Shown: positions 1 to 5,296, numbered from the stretch's first letter. The stretch is DNA of 9,026 nucleotides from JACPIN01 sp964367085 (GCA_964367085.1 CAYIWL010000034.1:1-9026); one strand, 5' to 3'. Program-made: numbers and translations. The notes: a model not told the origin generated them from the letters alone.

Positions 1-9
1 TTTTTTCAT
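1..9 (-). CDS. First codons of a truncated minus-strand gene (Met-Lys-Lys...)
   Basis: A minus-strand ATG lies at 9-7 and is followed by two AAA codons before the window ends. It sits about 29 bases downstream of a good archaeal TATA element at 34-42, the usual distance for a leaderless transcript. Only three codons are visible, so no product can be named; a Met-Lys-Lys start would suit a secreted or membrane protein but also many others. Confidence 0.35.
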
Positions 10-33
10 AATATTAGTGATGTATATGAACTA

Positions 34-43
34 TTATATAAAC
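34..43 (-). promoter_or_regulatory. TATA box for the truncated left-edge gene
   Basis: The minus strand reads GTTTATATAA here, a near-consensus archaeal TATA box, about 29 bases upstream of the ATG at 9. It lies between the htpX stop (71) and that ATG, so the left-edge gene probably has its own promoter rather than being read through from htpX. Confidence 0.5.
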
Positions 44-70
44 TTTTCTATAAATTATGGCTAGAATATG

Positions 71-970
71 CTACATCTCTTCAAGCCGTTTTATCCTCTC
101 TTCAATAGGAGGATGAGTAAGGAACAAATTTGAAATCCCATGTTTTTTCCTGAATGGAGTAGAGATAAAAAGATGGGCAGTTGCTTTATTCGCCTTGTCA
201 ACAAGAGGATCAGGGTCTTTTGCAATCTTCTTCAAAGCGTTAGCCAATCCAGGAGGATATCTAGTTAATACTGCAGCGTTAGCATCTGCAAGAAACTCTC
301 TTTTTCTGCTTACAGAAAGCCTGATTAGTTCGCCGATTATCGGGCTTAAGACAGCAAACACTACCGCAACTAAAATCAAAACACCAAATGCTTTTCCTTT
401 TTTAGAATCAGAATTTCTTCCTTTTCCGCTATAAAAAAAGCTGCGAAGCATGAAATCAGAAAGCAAAGTTATCACACCAGCAAGCATCACAACTAGCATC
501 ATGAACCTAACATCGTAATTTTTTATATGCGACATCTCGTGTGCAACCACTCCCTCTAACTCCTGTCTATTCAATTTTTTCAGCAATCCGGTTGTTACTG
601 TTATTGACGCATGCTCAGGATCTCTTCCAGTGGCAAATGCATTTAATGCAGAATCCTCTATCACGTATGCTTTTGGCTTGGGCAGCCCGGCAGAAACTGA
701 AAGCCCGTCAATTAAATGAAATAGATGAGGATATTCTTTCTTTGTTACTTCCTTTGCTCCGGCAGTTCTCAATATTGCCTTGTCTCCGGAGAAATAACTA
801 AAAGAAATGTAGAGTAATGAAATCCCAATTGAAAAGATAATCCCTAAAGCCAAACTACCATAGATAAATCCAATTGCAGCTCCGAGATTAGCGATTATAA
901 CAACGAAGATAAATATCAGAATCCAGGACTTAATTTTATTCTTCCTAATTTCATCAAACATTAATCTCAT
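71..970 (-). CDS. htpX: HtpX-type M48 family membrane zinc metalloprotease
   Basis: This 299-residue membrane-bound metalloendopeptidase has the size and layout of HtpX, which degrades misfolded membrane proteins. Two hydrophobic segments at about 15-60 precede the protease domain. The zinc motif HEMSH is at 144-148 (H144 and H148 as ligands, E145 as catalytic base), and the third ligand is probably E225 in the motif SRKREFLADA. Two more hydrophobic stretches lie between them, at about 155-175 and 195-215. The motif NAFATG at 110-115 and the C-terminal THPPIEERI are family hallmarks. The start at 970 gives the usual short basic N-terminus before the first membrane helix. The gene lies 9 bases after lemA, so the two are probably co-transcribed; LemA and HtpX are neighbours in many genomes. 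The stop is TAG. Family assignment is firm; substrates are unknown. Confidence 0.95.
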   Translation of the reverse strand: MRLMFDEIRKNKIKSWILIFIFVVIIANLGAAIGFIYGSLALGIIFSIGISLLYISFSYFSGDKAILRTAGAKEVTKKEYPHLFHLIDGLSVSAGLPKPKAYVIEDSALNAFATGRDPEHASITVTTGLLKKLNRQELEGVVAHEMSHIKNYDVRFMMLVVMLAGVITLLSDFMLRSFFYSGKGRNSDSKKGKAFGVLILVAVVFAVLSPIIGELIRLSVSRKREFLADANAAVLTRYPPGLANALKKIAKDPDPLVDKANKATAHLFISTPFRKKHGISNLFLTHPPIEERIKRLEEM

Positions 971-979
971 GACAATGAA

Positions 980-1531
980 CTAGAATTTAACTTTTATATT
1001 CTTTTTCTCTGCAGCAGTTGCCTCAAATAAAGGTTTTTTTGTAAATTTTAACATATCAGCAAATATCTTATTTGGAAATGTTTCTATCTTAGTGTTGAAT
1101 TCCATCACGATGTCGTTATAATGCTGCCTTGCATATGCTATTTTATTCTCAGTTCCAGCTATCTCTTCCTGCAGCTGCAAAAAATTCTCATTAGCCCTTA
1201 GTTTAGGATAATTCTCAGAAACAGCAAATAAGGATTTCAAAGTTTCAGAAAGCATGTTTGATGCAGCAGACTTAGACTCAATTGTTTTTGCTTTTAAAAT
1301 ACTTGTCCTGGCCTTAGTTATATTCTCAAGCAGACTTCTCTCATGTTTCATATATCCTTTAACAGCCTCAATCAAATTCGGAATTAAATCATTCCTTCTT
1401 TTCAGCTGCACATCTATTTGTGAAAGAGAGTTTTCAATATTGTTTTTTAATCTGATTAGCGAGTTATAAAGAAAGATTACAAAGAGTACAAAAACGCCAA
1501 TTACGATTCCAACAATCAAAAGCGGATTCAT
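980..1531 (-). CDS. lemA: LemA family membrane-anchored coiled-coil protein
   Basis: This 183-residue protein has one N-terminal membrane helix (residues 4-22), followed by a long helical domain predicted to face outward. Family motifs are clear: KRRNDLIPNLIEAVKGY at 44-60 and, at 108-140, the block beginning YPKLRANENFLQLQEEI and continuing GTENKIAYARQ. The length matches the family norm. The biochemical role of LemA is not settled. Its recurrent pairing with HtpX suggests an accessory role in membrane protein quality control, and here the htpX start follows 9 bases after its TAG stop. No Shine-Dalgarno site is seen. A TATA-like stretch at about 1557-1567 lies some 31 bases upstream of the ATG and may be the promoter of the pair, though a closer AT-rich stretch (1531-1550) makes this uncertain. 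Confidence 0.95.
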   Translation of the reverse strand: MNPLLIVGIVIGVFVLFVIFLYNSLIRLKNNIENSLSQIDVQLKRRNDLIPNLIEAVKGYMKHERSLLENITKARTSILKAKTIESKSAASNMLSETLKSLFAVSENYPKLRANENFLQLQEEIAGTENKIAYARQHYNDIVMEFNTKIETFPNKIFADMLKFTKKPLFEATAAEKKNIKVKF

Positions 1532-1587
1532 CTTTATATTGTTTATAATTCATCACTTAGTATAACTATTTTTCTGTAAGGGAAATC

Positions 1588-1662
1588 TTATTCTTCTTCC
1601 TCTTCGCCTTCATCATCAGTCAAGTCAGAAGTCTCATTCCAATCATCAATTTGACCTTCCAT
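1588..1662 (-). CDS. Possible acidic micro-protein, 24 residues
   Basis: This short ORF starts MEGQIDDWNETSDL and ends in a run of Glu; more than half its residues are Asp or Glu. A purine-rich GGGGGTTA lies 5-10 bases before the ATG, and a TATA-like element at 1701-1710 is about 43 bases upstream. No family is recognised. It is too short for codon statistics to decide, and homology would be needed to accept it. It lies 56 bases before lemA and may instead be part of the lemA leader. It is in the same frame as the Lys-rich ORF upstream (1735-1800), with a single TGA and no other stop between them. Confidence 0.35.
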   Translation of the reverse strand: MEGQIDDWNETSDLTDDEGEEEEE

Positions 1663-1700
1663 TTTTAACCCCCAAATAACGGATTTAGCCTGATAATTTT

Positions 1701-1710
1701 GATTTATAAG
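1701..1710 (-). promoter_or_regulatory. Putative TATA box upstream of the acidic micro-ORF and lemA
   Basis: The minus strand reads CTTATAAATC. With a start site about 26 bases downstream, a transcript would have a leader of some 15 bases before the ATG at 1662, where the GGGGGT stretch lies. It could therefore serve the micro-ORF and possibly lemA-htpX behind it. This rests on sequence resemblance only. Confidence 0.3.
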
Positions 1711-1734
1711 TTTTTTGATTCTGTTTTTGTTTTG

Positions 1735-1800
1735 TCAGCAAACTTCGCAAACATTCTTTTTCTTCTTTACTGGTTTTTTGTTTTTATTTTTACCTGGCAT
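1735..1800 (-). CDS. Lys-rich micro-protein, 21 residues, ending in CEVC
   Basis: This tiny ORF begins MPGKNKNKKPVKKKK and ends NVCEVC, so it is extremely basic with a terminal Cys-x-x-Cys pair. Unlike most genes here it has a clear Shine-Dalgarno site: GAGGT lies five bases upstream of the ATG. It starts 18 bases after the ATP-cone stop, so it looks like the last gene of the operon that begins at 3615. No family is recognised. A shift of one base in the A-rich run near 1755-1762 would replace the CEVC tail by an alternative frame (MFAKFADKTKTESKNL, then TAA), so a frameshift or sequencing error in the homopolymer is possible. The strong ribosome site is the main reason to accept it. Confidence 0.45.
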   Translation of the reverse strand: MPGKNKNKKPVKKKKNVCEVC

Positions 1801-1818
1801 TTTTTACCTCTTTCTTTT

Positions 1819-2094
1819 TTAATTCACATCCCTATGCGTCTTGTACAAGAACGCTGCTTCTTTGTTGTATTTTTTGAGTATTTTAATTTTTTGCATGAAC
1901 AGCTCGGTTGATTTTATTTTTCTTTTTGATTTTAAGAACTGCTTTAGGTCTTTCATGGCCTTATCTGCAAGTTTTCCTGCTTCCGCCACACTTAAATGTG
2001 CATTCAAGGCAGCTCTGCAAAAAACATCGTGCGATTTTTTCTCGTCGAATTTCTCGCATCTTCCGTCTTTTTTTTCTACAAGAACGATTTTCAT
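1819..2094 (-). CDS. Stand-alone ATP-cone domain protein
   Basis: These 91 residues consist almost entirely of one ATP-cone, the nucleotide-binding module found at the N-terminus of ribonucleotide reductases and in the repressor NrdR. The signature V.KKDGR.E.FDEKK is at residues 6-20, CRAAL at 26-30 starts the helical part, and the end EAAFLYKTHRDVN at 79-91 matches the usual end of the cone. There is no zinc ribbon as in NrdR and no reductase domain, so the protein is probably a small ATP/dATP-sensing partner of something else; that role is inference. The ATG follows the TGA stop of the CcdA-like gene by one base, with a GGATGAG stretch just upstream, which suggests translational coupling. 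Confidence 0.85.
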   Translation of the reverse strand: MKIVLVEKKDGRCEKFDEKKSHDVFCRAALNAHLSVAEAGKLADKAMKDLKQFLKSKRKIKSTELFMQKIKILKKYNKEAAFLYKTHRDVN

Positions 2095-2095
2095 C

Positions 2096-2803
2096 TCATC
2101 CTAGATTAACCCTCCCATTTGCAATAAAAATCAGCAACCATGCCAGGAATATAAGTGTTATGCCAATTGCAAGCCTCATATATCCCCTGTATTTTATCTT
2201 CCATTTTTTAATGTCATATATCTTTCCTCCAAGCAGGACAATTCCAACTATCCCTATCAAAGGCAGAATAAAAATTAGATTATACAATGCAAGCAACAAA
2301 ACAGCAGTCCAGTCAAAACTCTGAGCTAGAAGCAGGGTTATAGCCAAATAAGGCCCGCCTGTGCAAGGGAGCTCGACAGCTGCGACGAAGAAACCGAGAA
2401 ATAAAATTCCTGCAATGCTAACTTTTTTGCTCATTTTATGAATTGTTTTTACAGCCCTGGCAGGAATCTGAAGACTAATACCTTTTCCGTACCAAAAGCA
2501 GTCTTTAATCTCGATAAGGCCGCCGATAACAAGGATAAGAGCAGCTGCAATTGATAATATCATTGTAACAACAATTGGAATGGAATGAAGAAACTGCACT
2601 AAGCCAAGTCCGGCTATGAAATAAATTATTCCAACTGTGAGAATATACAAGCTGCTGAGAAAAAACATTCTTGTTTTGTTTTGTTTGGTTGCAAGCATCA
2701 CAGATATTAAAAGGATTAGAACACCAATTGCACAGGGGTTTATTGAATCGACTAATGCAGTTATTATCACAGTCAAAATCGTCGGTAAAACTGCCTCTAC
2801 CAT
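2096..2803 (-). CDS. CcdA/DsbD-like thiol-disulfide transporting membrane protein
   Basis: This 235-residue protein is almost wholly hydrophobic, with about six membrane helices. Two conserved Cys motifs mark the CcdA/DsbD transmembrane family: DSINPCAIGVL (C24) in the first helix and ELPCTGGPY (C147) in the middle of the protein. In the family these cysteines form the redox pair that carries electrons from cytoplasmic thioredoxin to extracytoplasmic partners. A third cysteine, C102, sits in a loop. Its ATG overlaps the TAA stop of the upstream His/Cys-rich gene (TAATG), and GGTGG lies a few bases upstream, so the two proteins are probably made together. The natural inference is that the Cys/His-rich neighbour is its outside partner. 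No thioredoxin or cytochrome c maturation gene is seen in this window. Confidence 0.85.
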   Translation of the reverse strand: MVEAVLPTILTVIITALVDSINPCAIGVLILLISVMLATKQNKTRMFFLSSLYILTVGIIYFIAGLGLVQFLHSIPIVVTMILSIAAALILVIGGLIEIKDCFWYGKGISLQIPARAVKTIHKMSKKVSIAGILFLGFFVAAVELPCTGGPYLAITLLLAQSFDWTAVLLLALYNLIFILPLIGIVGIVLLGGKIYDIKKWKIKYRGYMRLAIGITLIFLAWLLIFIANGRVNLG

Positions 2804-3615
2804 TATACAACCACCATCCTTTTCTGCTCAACGGCAAGTTGATAAGTATCGCATATCTTGTCCGTCTTTGATTTCCTTTTGTCAAATTCGATTATTATGC
2901 AGTCCCCTGGAGGAACATCTTGATAAGGAGAGATGACATAGTTTCCATTTACTTTTAATTGCTCAACTAGGAATCCGGATTTCTGGCTGGCGTCTGCATT
3001 TTCGGCTATGTAAGCGAATATCTGCACTTCTCCAGCATATCCATCGCACAATTCTCCGTCTTTTGCTTCTACTATTCCATTATTTGTCAATACTCTAAAT
3101 GAAGTTTCGCTTAGACTTCCTCCTATAACAGAAAAGAAATTATGCAAATCAACATTGCGAATGTTTTTTATTATTCCCTCTATGTGTATTCTTCTATCAT
3201 TATGCTCATGCAACAATCTTGTGCCGATTCTATTTGAAACTCCTTCTGTTTCAGCCAGATCTAACTTTTCTCCGCATTTCCAAATTTGAAAATCTGCATG
3301 CCAGTGCACAGGCCCTTCTGTTTCAGAATTCCTTGTTGAATTAATCGTATCGAAAACTATTACAAGAGTAATTACACTTACAAGATAAATAACAATCCAG
3401 AAATAAATATGCTGCTTTGTGATATTTTTTTTATAAAAAGCTAGTACTAGAAAAGGTATTGCTGAAAAAATAAATATTGCTATTATGAAATATGCTGGTA
3501 AAAAATCATTTAAGAAACCGTCAGTAATCTGTTTATCAACTTCTTTTTCATCACCATGTGCAAAAACAAAACTTATCAATAGCAGAGAAACCAAAGCAAT
3601 CAACCACTTTTTCAT
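2803..3615 (-). CDS. Membrane-anchored His/Cys-rich extracytoplasmic protein, unknown function
   Basis: This 270-residue protein has a hydrophobic N-terminus (residues 4-19, probably a signal peptide ending near FAHGDE), two membrane helices at about 38-60 and 70-90, and a soluble domain from about 95 to the end. That domain is rich in possible metal or redox residues: HWH (H104, H106), C114, HEH (H136, H138), H144 and H158, then C190, C239 and C255. I do not recognise a named family. The His pairs in HxH spacing suggest a metal site, and the cysteines together with the downstream CcdA-like gene suggest a substrate or relay for thiol-disulfide exchange; both are inferences. It is the first gene of the operon, with a TATA region at 3637-3650 and no Shine-Dalgarno site. 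Confidence 0.8.
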   Translation of the reverse strand: MKKWLIALVSLLLISFVFAHGDEKEVDKQITDGFLNDFLPAYFIIAIFIFSAIPFLVLAFYKKNITKQHIYFWIVIYLVSVITLVIVFDTINSTRNSETEGPVHWHADFQIWKCGEKLDLAETEGVSNRIGTRLLHEHNDRRIHIEGIIKNIRNVDLHNFFSVIGGSLSETSFRVLTNNGIVEAKDGELCDGYAGEVQIFAYIAENADASQKSGFLVEQLKVNGNYVISPYQDVPPGDCIIIEFDKRKSKTDKICDTYQLAVEQKRMVVV

Positions 3616-3635
3616 GGATTAAGCTAGTATTTTTT

Positions 3636-3650
3636 AGTTTAAAATATTTA
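3636..3650 (-). promoter_or_regulatory. TATA region for the His/Cys-CcdA-ATP-cone operon
   Basis: The minus strand reads TAAATATTTTAAAC here. The core centred near 3642 is about 26 bases upstream of the ATG at 3615, which fits a leaderless start. The 74-base gap is shared with the oppositely directed tRNA-Glu promoter. Confidence 0.5.
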
Positions 3651-3655
3651 TGGTT

Positions 3656-3666
3656 AAATTTAAAAG
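3656..3666 (+). promoter_or_regulatory. TATA box for tRNA-Glu
   Basis: The stretch AAATTTAAAAG is centred about 27 bases upstream of the first base of the mature tRNA (3690), the expected archaeal spacing. It lies back to back with the operon promoter on the other strand. Confidence 0.5.
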
Positions 3667-3689
3667 TCGGAAAATTAAAACAATTTTAA

Positions 3690-3794
3690 GCTCCCTTGGT
3701 CTAGCCCGGTCAAATTGATTTTAAAAAATGAAATCAAGACAAGCGATCTGGCCCTCTCGAGGCCAGGACCCGAGTTCAAATCTCGGAGGGAGCG
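3690..3794 (+). tRNA. tRNA-Glu (anticodon CTC) with a D-loop intron
   Basis: The acceptor stem pairs GCTCCCT (3690-3696) with AGGGAGC (3787-3793), with discriminator G3794 and no encoded CCA. The D-stem is GTC (3699-3701) with GAT (3745-3747). The anticodon stem TGGCC/GGCCA (3749-3753 and 3761-3765) closes a seven-base loop with anticodon CTC at 3756-3758. The T-arm CCGAG-TTCAAAT-CTCGG runs from 3770 to 3786. As written the gene is 105 bases with an oversized D-loop; removing 3714-3742 leaves a normal 76-base tRNA. It lies between divergent promoters and precedes the orphan gene island. Confidence 0.93.
3714..3742 (+). other. tRNA intron in the D-loop with a bulge-helix-bulge fold
   Basis: A 7-bp inner hairpin (TTGATTT at 3715-3721 with AAATCAA at 3731-3737) sits above a 3-base bulge AAA (3712-3714), a 3-bp central helix (GTC 3709-3711 with GAC 3738-3740), a second 3-base bulge AAG (3741-3743) and two outer pairs (C3707-G3745, G3708-C3744). 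This matches the archaeal splicing-endonuclease substrate, slightly relaxed because the central helix is 3 bp rather than 4. Cutting after the second base of each bulge removes 3714-3742 and leaves a D-loop of ordinary size. The position is not the common 37/38 site. Confidence 0.82.
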
Positions 3795-3810
3795 TTTGCA
3801 AGAGTCGGAT

Positions 3811-3820
3811 TTATATATTT
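3811..3820 (+). promoter_or_regulatory. TATA box for the 89-residue orphan gene
   Basis: TTATATATTT is centred about 25 bases upstream of the ATG at 3840, so the transcript should be leaderless. It lies 16 bases after the end of tRNA-Glu. Confidence 0.6.
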
Positions 3821-3839
3821 TCTCGTCTTCTAAATATGT

Positions 3840-4109
3840 ATGAACAAACCACTTTTAGCGTCTAAGATAAGAAGTGCATTTAATAAGTCAGAGTCAATGA
3901 GAACTATTCATCTAGGAGACGTTGTTTCTTCAGAAGAGGGGATAGCAGGTTATTATCAAGGAACATCAAACTTTAGTGACCCATCAGCCCTAAAAGTTAG
4001 AGTTGTTCCAGTACAGCAGCCTTATTATGGTTCGGTAAAAAAACTATCTTCTTATTTCATCTATCAAGGAAGAGAAATTCCTGTCAGAGTGGAGGCTGAG
4101 AAAGCCTAA
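3840..4109 (+). CDS. Hypothetical protein, 89 residues
   Basis: I do not recognise this protein. It begins MNKPLLASKIRSAFNKSE, with a short basic helix likely at residues 4-16, followed by a mostly beta-rich stretch. Alternating hydrophobic residues in ALKVRVVPVQQ (49-59) and GREIPVRVEAEKA (77-89) suggest a small beta-barrel or sandwich domain. There is no signal peptide, membrane helix or cysteine. The start is supported by a TATA box about 25 bases upstream; an ATG at 3836 is out of frame. It has its own promoter and is followed by another promoter, so it is probably monocistronic. It is the first of three unrecognised genes between tRNA-Glu and msrA. Confidence 0.65.
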   Translation: MNKPLLASKIRSAFNKSESMRTIHLGDVVSSEEGIAGYYQGTSNFSDPSALKVRVVPVQQPYYGSVKKLSSYFIYQGREIPVRVEAEKA

Positions 4110-4129
4110 GTTAATACCTATAGTTAAAT

Positions 4130-4140
4130 TCTTATATTAG
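4130..4140 (+). promoter_or_regulatory. TATA box for the interrupted gene
   Basis: TCTTATATTAG is centred about 27 bases upstream of the ATG at 4162, the same leaderless layout as the neighbours. Its presence argues that the broken reading frame behind it was once, or still is, a real gene. Confidence 0.5.
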
Positions 4141-4161
4141 TTGTTTCTTGGATACCAGGCT

Positions 4162-4350
4162 ATGAGTTACGATCAATCCAGTCCAAATAGTGAAGAAATA
4201 AGAGAGCATAAATGAGCGGAATATAATCCCCATTCTGAAGAATGGATCATAAAAGGTATTAGATTAGAATCTCTATATAATCCTGTTTCATTGCAAGCAA
4301 AAATAGAAGTTGATGAGTTTCTTAACCCAGATAAAAAACTAGGTGAATAA
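4162..4350 (+). pseudogene. Small gene interrupted by an in-frame TGA at codon 18
   Basis: From the ATG at 4162 the frame reads MSYDQSSPNSEEIREHK, meets TGA at 4213-4215, then continues open with AEYNPHSEEWIIKGIRLE and on to TAA at 4348-4350. The whole frame would be 62 residues. The part after the TGA looks coding (mixed amino acids, acidic, ending NPDKKLGE) but has no usable start of its own near the break. A single change from TGG (Trp) would explain the stop. TGA ends several other genes in this window, so recoding is not expected. It has a well-placed TATA box and lies in the orphan island. A recent nonsense mutation, a sequencing error, or a real 17-residue peptide are the alternatives, in that order. 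No family is recognised. Confidence 0.55.
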
Positions 4351-4370
4351 AAAATAAAATTTTTCTCTAC

Positions 4371-4380
4371 GATATATTTT
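4371..4380 (+). promoter_or_regulatory. TATA box that argues for the start at 4407
   Basis: GATATATTTT ends only two bases before an ATG codon at 4383, so that ATG would lie inside the promoter. The next in-frame ATG, at 4407, is about 31 bases downstream of the TATA centre and agrees with a leaderless or nearly leaderless transcript. Confidence 0.5.
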
Positions 4381-4406
4381 TAATGTTTCTCTTATTATCC
4401 TCGGTC

Positions 4407-4778
4407 ATGAGAATATTTCTTTGGGGGCAGATAAAAGAAAGATGCAGAGGAAGTTCAGCAGCTGTTGTCTACATAAATTATTTAGATCAAACTTATCACA
4501 CACATGTTGACCAAATGAATTCTGAGCGGTTTATAGATATCACCGGGATAAGAGCACTCAGCTATCCTCTTGCTCGAATTTATATCGGAATCTCTGAAGA
4601 ATCAGGAGAGCAGTTATTAAACAACTCTCAAGGGAAGAAAACTAGTGAAGTAAAACTTGAGGAACTTGATCAGATTGTTGCTAGCCAATACTTTATAGGT
4701 AACGAATTTAATCTGGCAATTCCCAAGCGGATAATCTTGGAGTGGGATGAAAGTGGATATAGAGTTAACAATCATTAA
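4407..4778 (+). CDS. Hypothetical protein, about 124 residues
   Basis: No family is recognised. From the chosen start it begins MRIFLWGQIKERCRGSSA, with a possible beta strand at AAVVYINYL and a His pair in TYHTHVDQM, and it ends GYRVNNH. There is no membrane helix or clear signal peptide; one Cys lies near the N-terminus. The frame is open from an earlier ATG at 4383, which would add MFLLLSSV and look like a weak signal sequence, but that ATG abuts the TATA box, so 4407 is preferred. The TAA stop overlaps an ATG (TAATG at 4775-4780 region) that is in frame with msrA, but msrA has its own TATA box and start. The protein looks globular and cytoplasmic. Confidence 0.65.
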   Translation: MRIFLWGQIKERCRGSSAAVVYINYLDQTYHTHVDQMNSERFIDITGIRALSYPLARIYIGISEESGEQLLNNSQGKKTSEVKLEELDQIVASQYFIGNEFNLAIPKRIILEWDESGYRVNNH

Positions 4779-4792
4779 TGGTGTCTGGAAGA

Positions 4793-4802
4793 TTTTATAT
4801 AT
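4793..4802 (+). promoter_or_regulatory. TATA box for msrA
   Basis: TTTTATATAT is centred about 25 bases upstream of the ATG at 4823. It decides the msrA start: the in-frame ATG at 4778 lies upstream of this element and would add 15 residues that the family lacks. Confidence 0.6.
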
Positions 4803-4822
4803 CTAATAATATTTTTACATTC

Positions 4823-5296
4823 ATGGCAAAAGCAGCTTTCGGAGCAGGATGTTTCTGGCATGTTCAGGAAGAATTTGACAAGATAAAAGGCGTGATAAAA
4901 ACAGAAGTCGGTTACATGGGTGGAAAATTTGAAAATCCAACTTACAAAGACGTTTGCTCTGACGCAACAGGACATGTTGAAATTGTCCTGGTTGAATACG
5001 ATGAGAAAAAAGTTTCTTTTAAAAAATTACTAGAAGTTTTCTGGAAGATGCATAATCCAACAGCGAAGAATAGGCAAGGATTAGACATAGGCAGCCAATA
5101 TAGATCTATAATTTTATACTACACAGAGAAGCAGAAGAAAGAGGCAATTGAATCAAAAAAAACAGAGCAGAAAAATCACAAAAATAAAATCGTAACAGAA
5201 ATAAAAAAAGCAGGAAAATTTTACAGAGCAGAAGAGTATCACCAGAATTATTTGAAGAAGAAATCAAAATTTCAATTTATACCCTTTCTTAAATAA
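4823..5296 (+). CDS. msrA: Peptide methionine sulfoxide reductase MsrA
   Basis: This 157-residue enzyme reduces methionine-S-sulfoxide in proteins and free methionine. The catalytic motif GAGCFW puts the active Cys at residue 10. Other family motifs are YKDVCSDATGHVEIV (41-55), FWKMHNPT (73-80), LDIGSQYRSII (87-97) and YRAEEYHQNYL (134-144). The start at 4823 places GCFW at the usual distance from the N-terminus, and the TATA box supports it. Only two cysteines are present (C10 and C45) and the C-terminal tail has none, so the usual C-terminal resolving cysteine is absent; C45 is at a commonly conserved place, and regeneration may use it or an outside thiol. Its 3' end overlaps that of the ABC permease on the other strand by 33 bases. 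Confidence 0.95.
   Translation: MAKAAFGAGCFWHVQEEFDKIKGVIKTEVGYMGGKFENPTYKDVCSDATGHVEIVLVEYDEKKVSFKKLLEVFWKMHNPTAKNRQGLDIGSQYRSIILYYTEKQKKEAIESKKTEQKNHKNKIVTEIKKAGKFYRAEEYHQNYLKKKSKFQFIPFLK

Noticed and set aside
195..801. Plus-strand open frames opposite htpX
   Set aside because: They have no promoter or ribosome site and protein composition typical of antisense to a real gene; htpX on the minus strand is certain.
4213..4215. Selenocysteine or a changed genetic code at in-frame TGA codons
   Set aside because: TGA ends the CcdA-like, permease, ATPase, MNT and 45-residue genes here, and no SECIS-like hairpin or Sec-dependent family is seen; a nonsense mutation is simpler.
4383..4406. Upstream ATG of the 124-residue gene as start
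   Set aside because: It lies directly against the TATA box, so it would not be in the transcript; the in-frame ATG at 4407 fits the spacing of the neighbours.
4778..4822. msrA start at the TAATG overlap with the preceding gene
   Set aside because: The 15 extra codons contain the TATA box and have no counterpart in MsrA proteins, where the GCFW motif sits close to the N-terminus.
3795..4822. Integrated element with a duplicated tRNA-Glu end
   Set aside because: I found no second copy of the tRNA-Glu 3' end downstream and no integrase gene, so an attachment site cannot be claimed.
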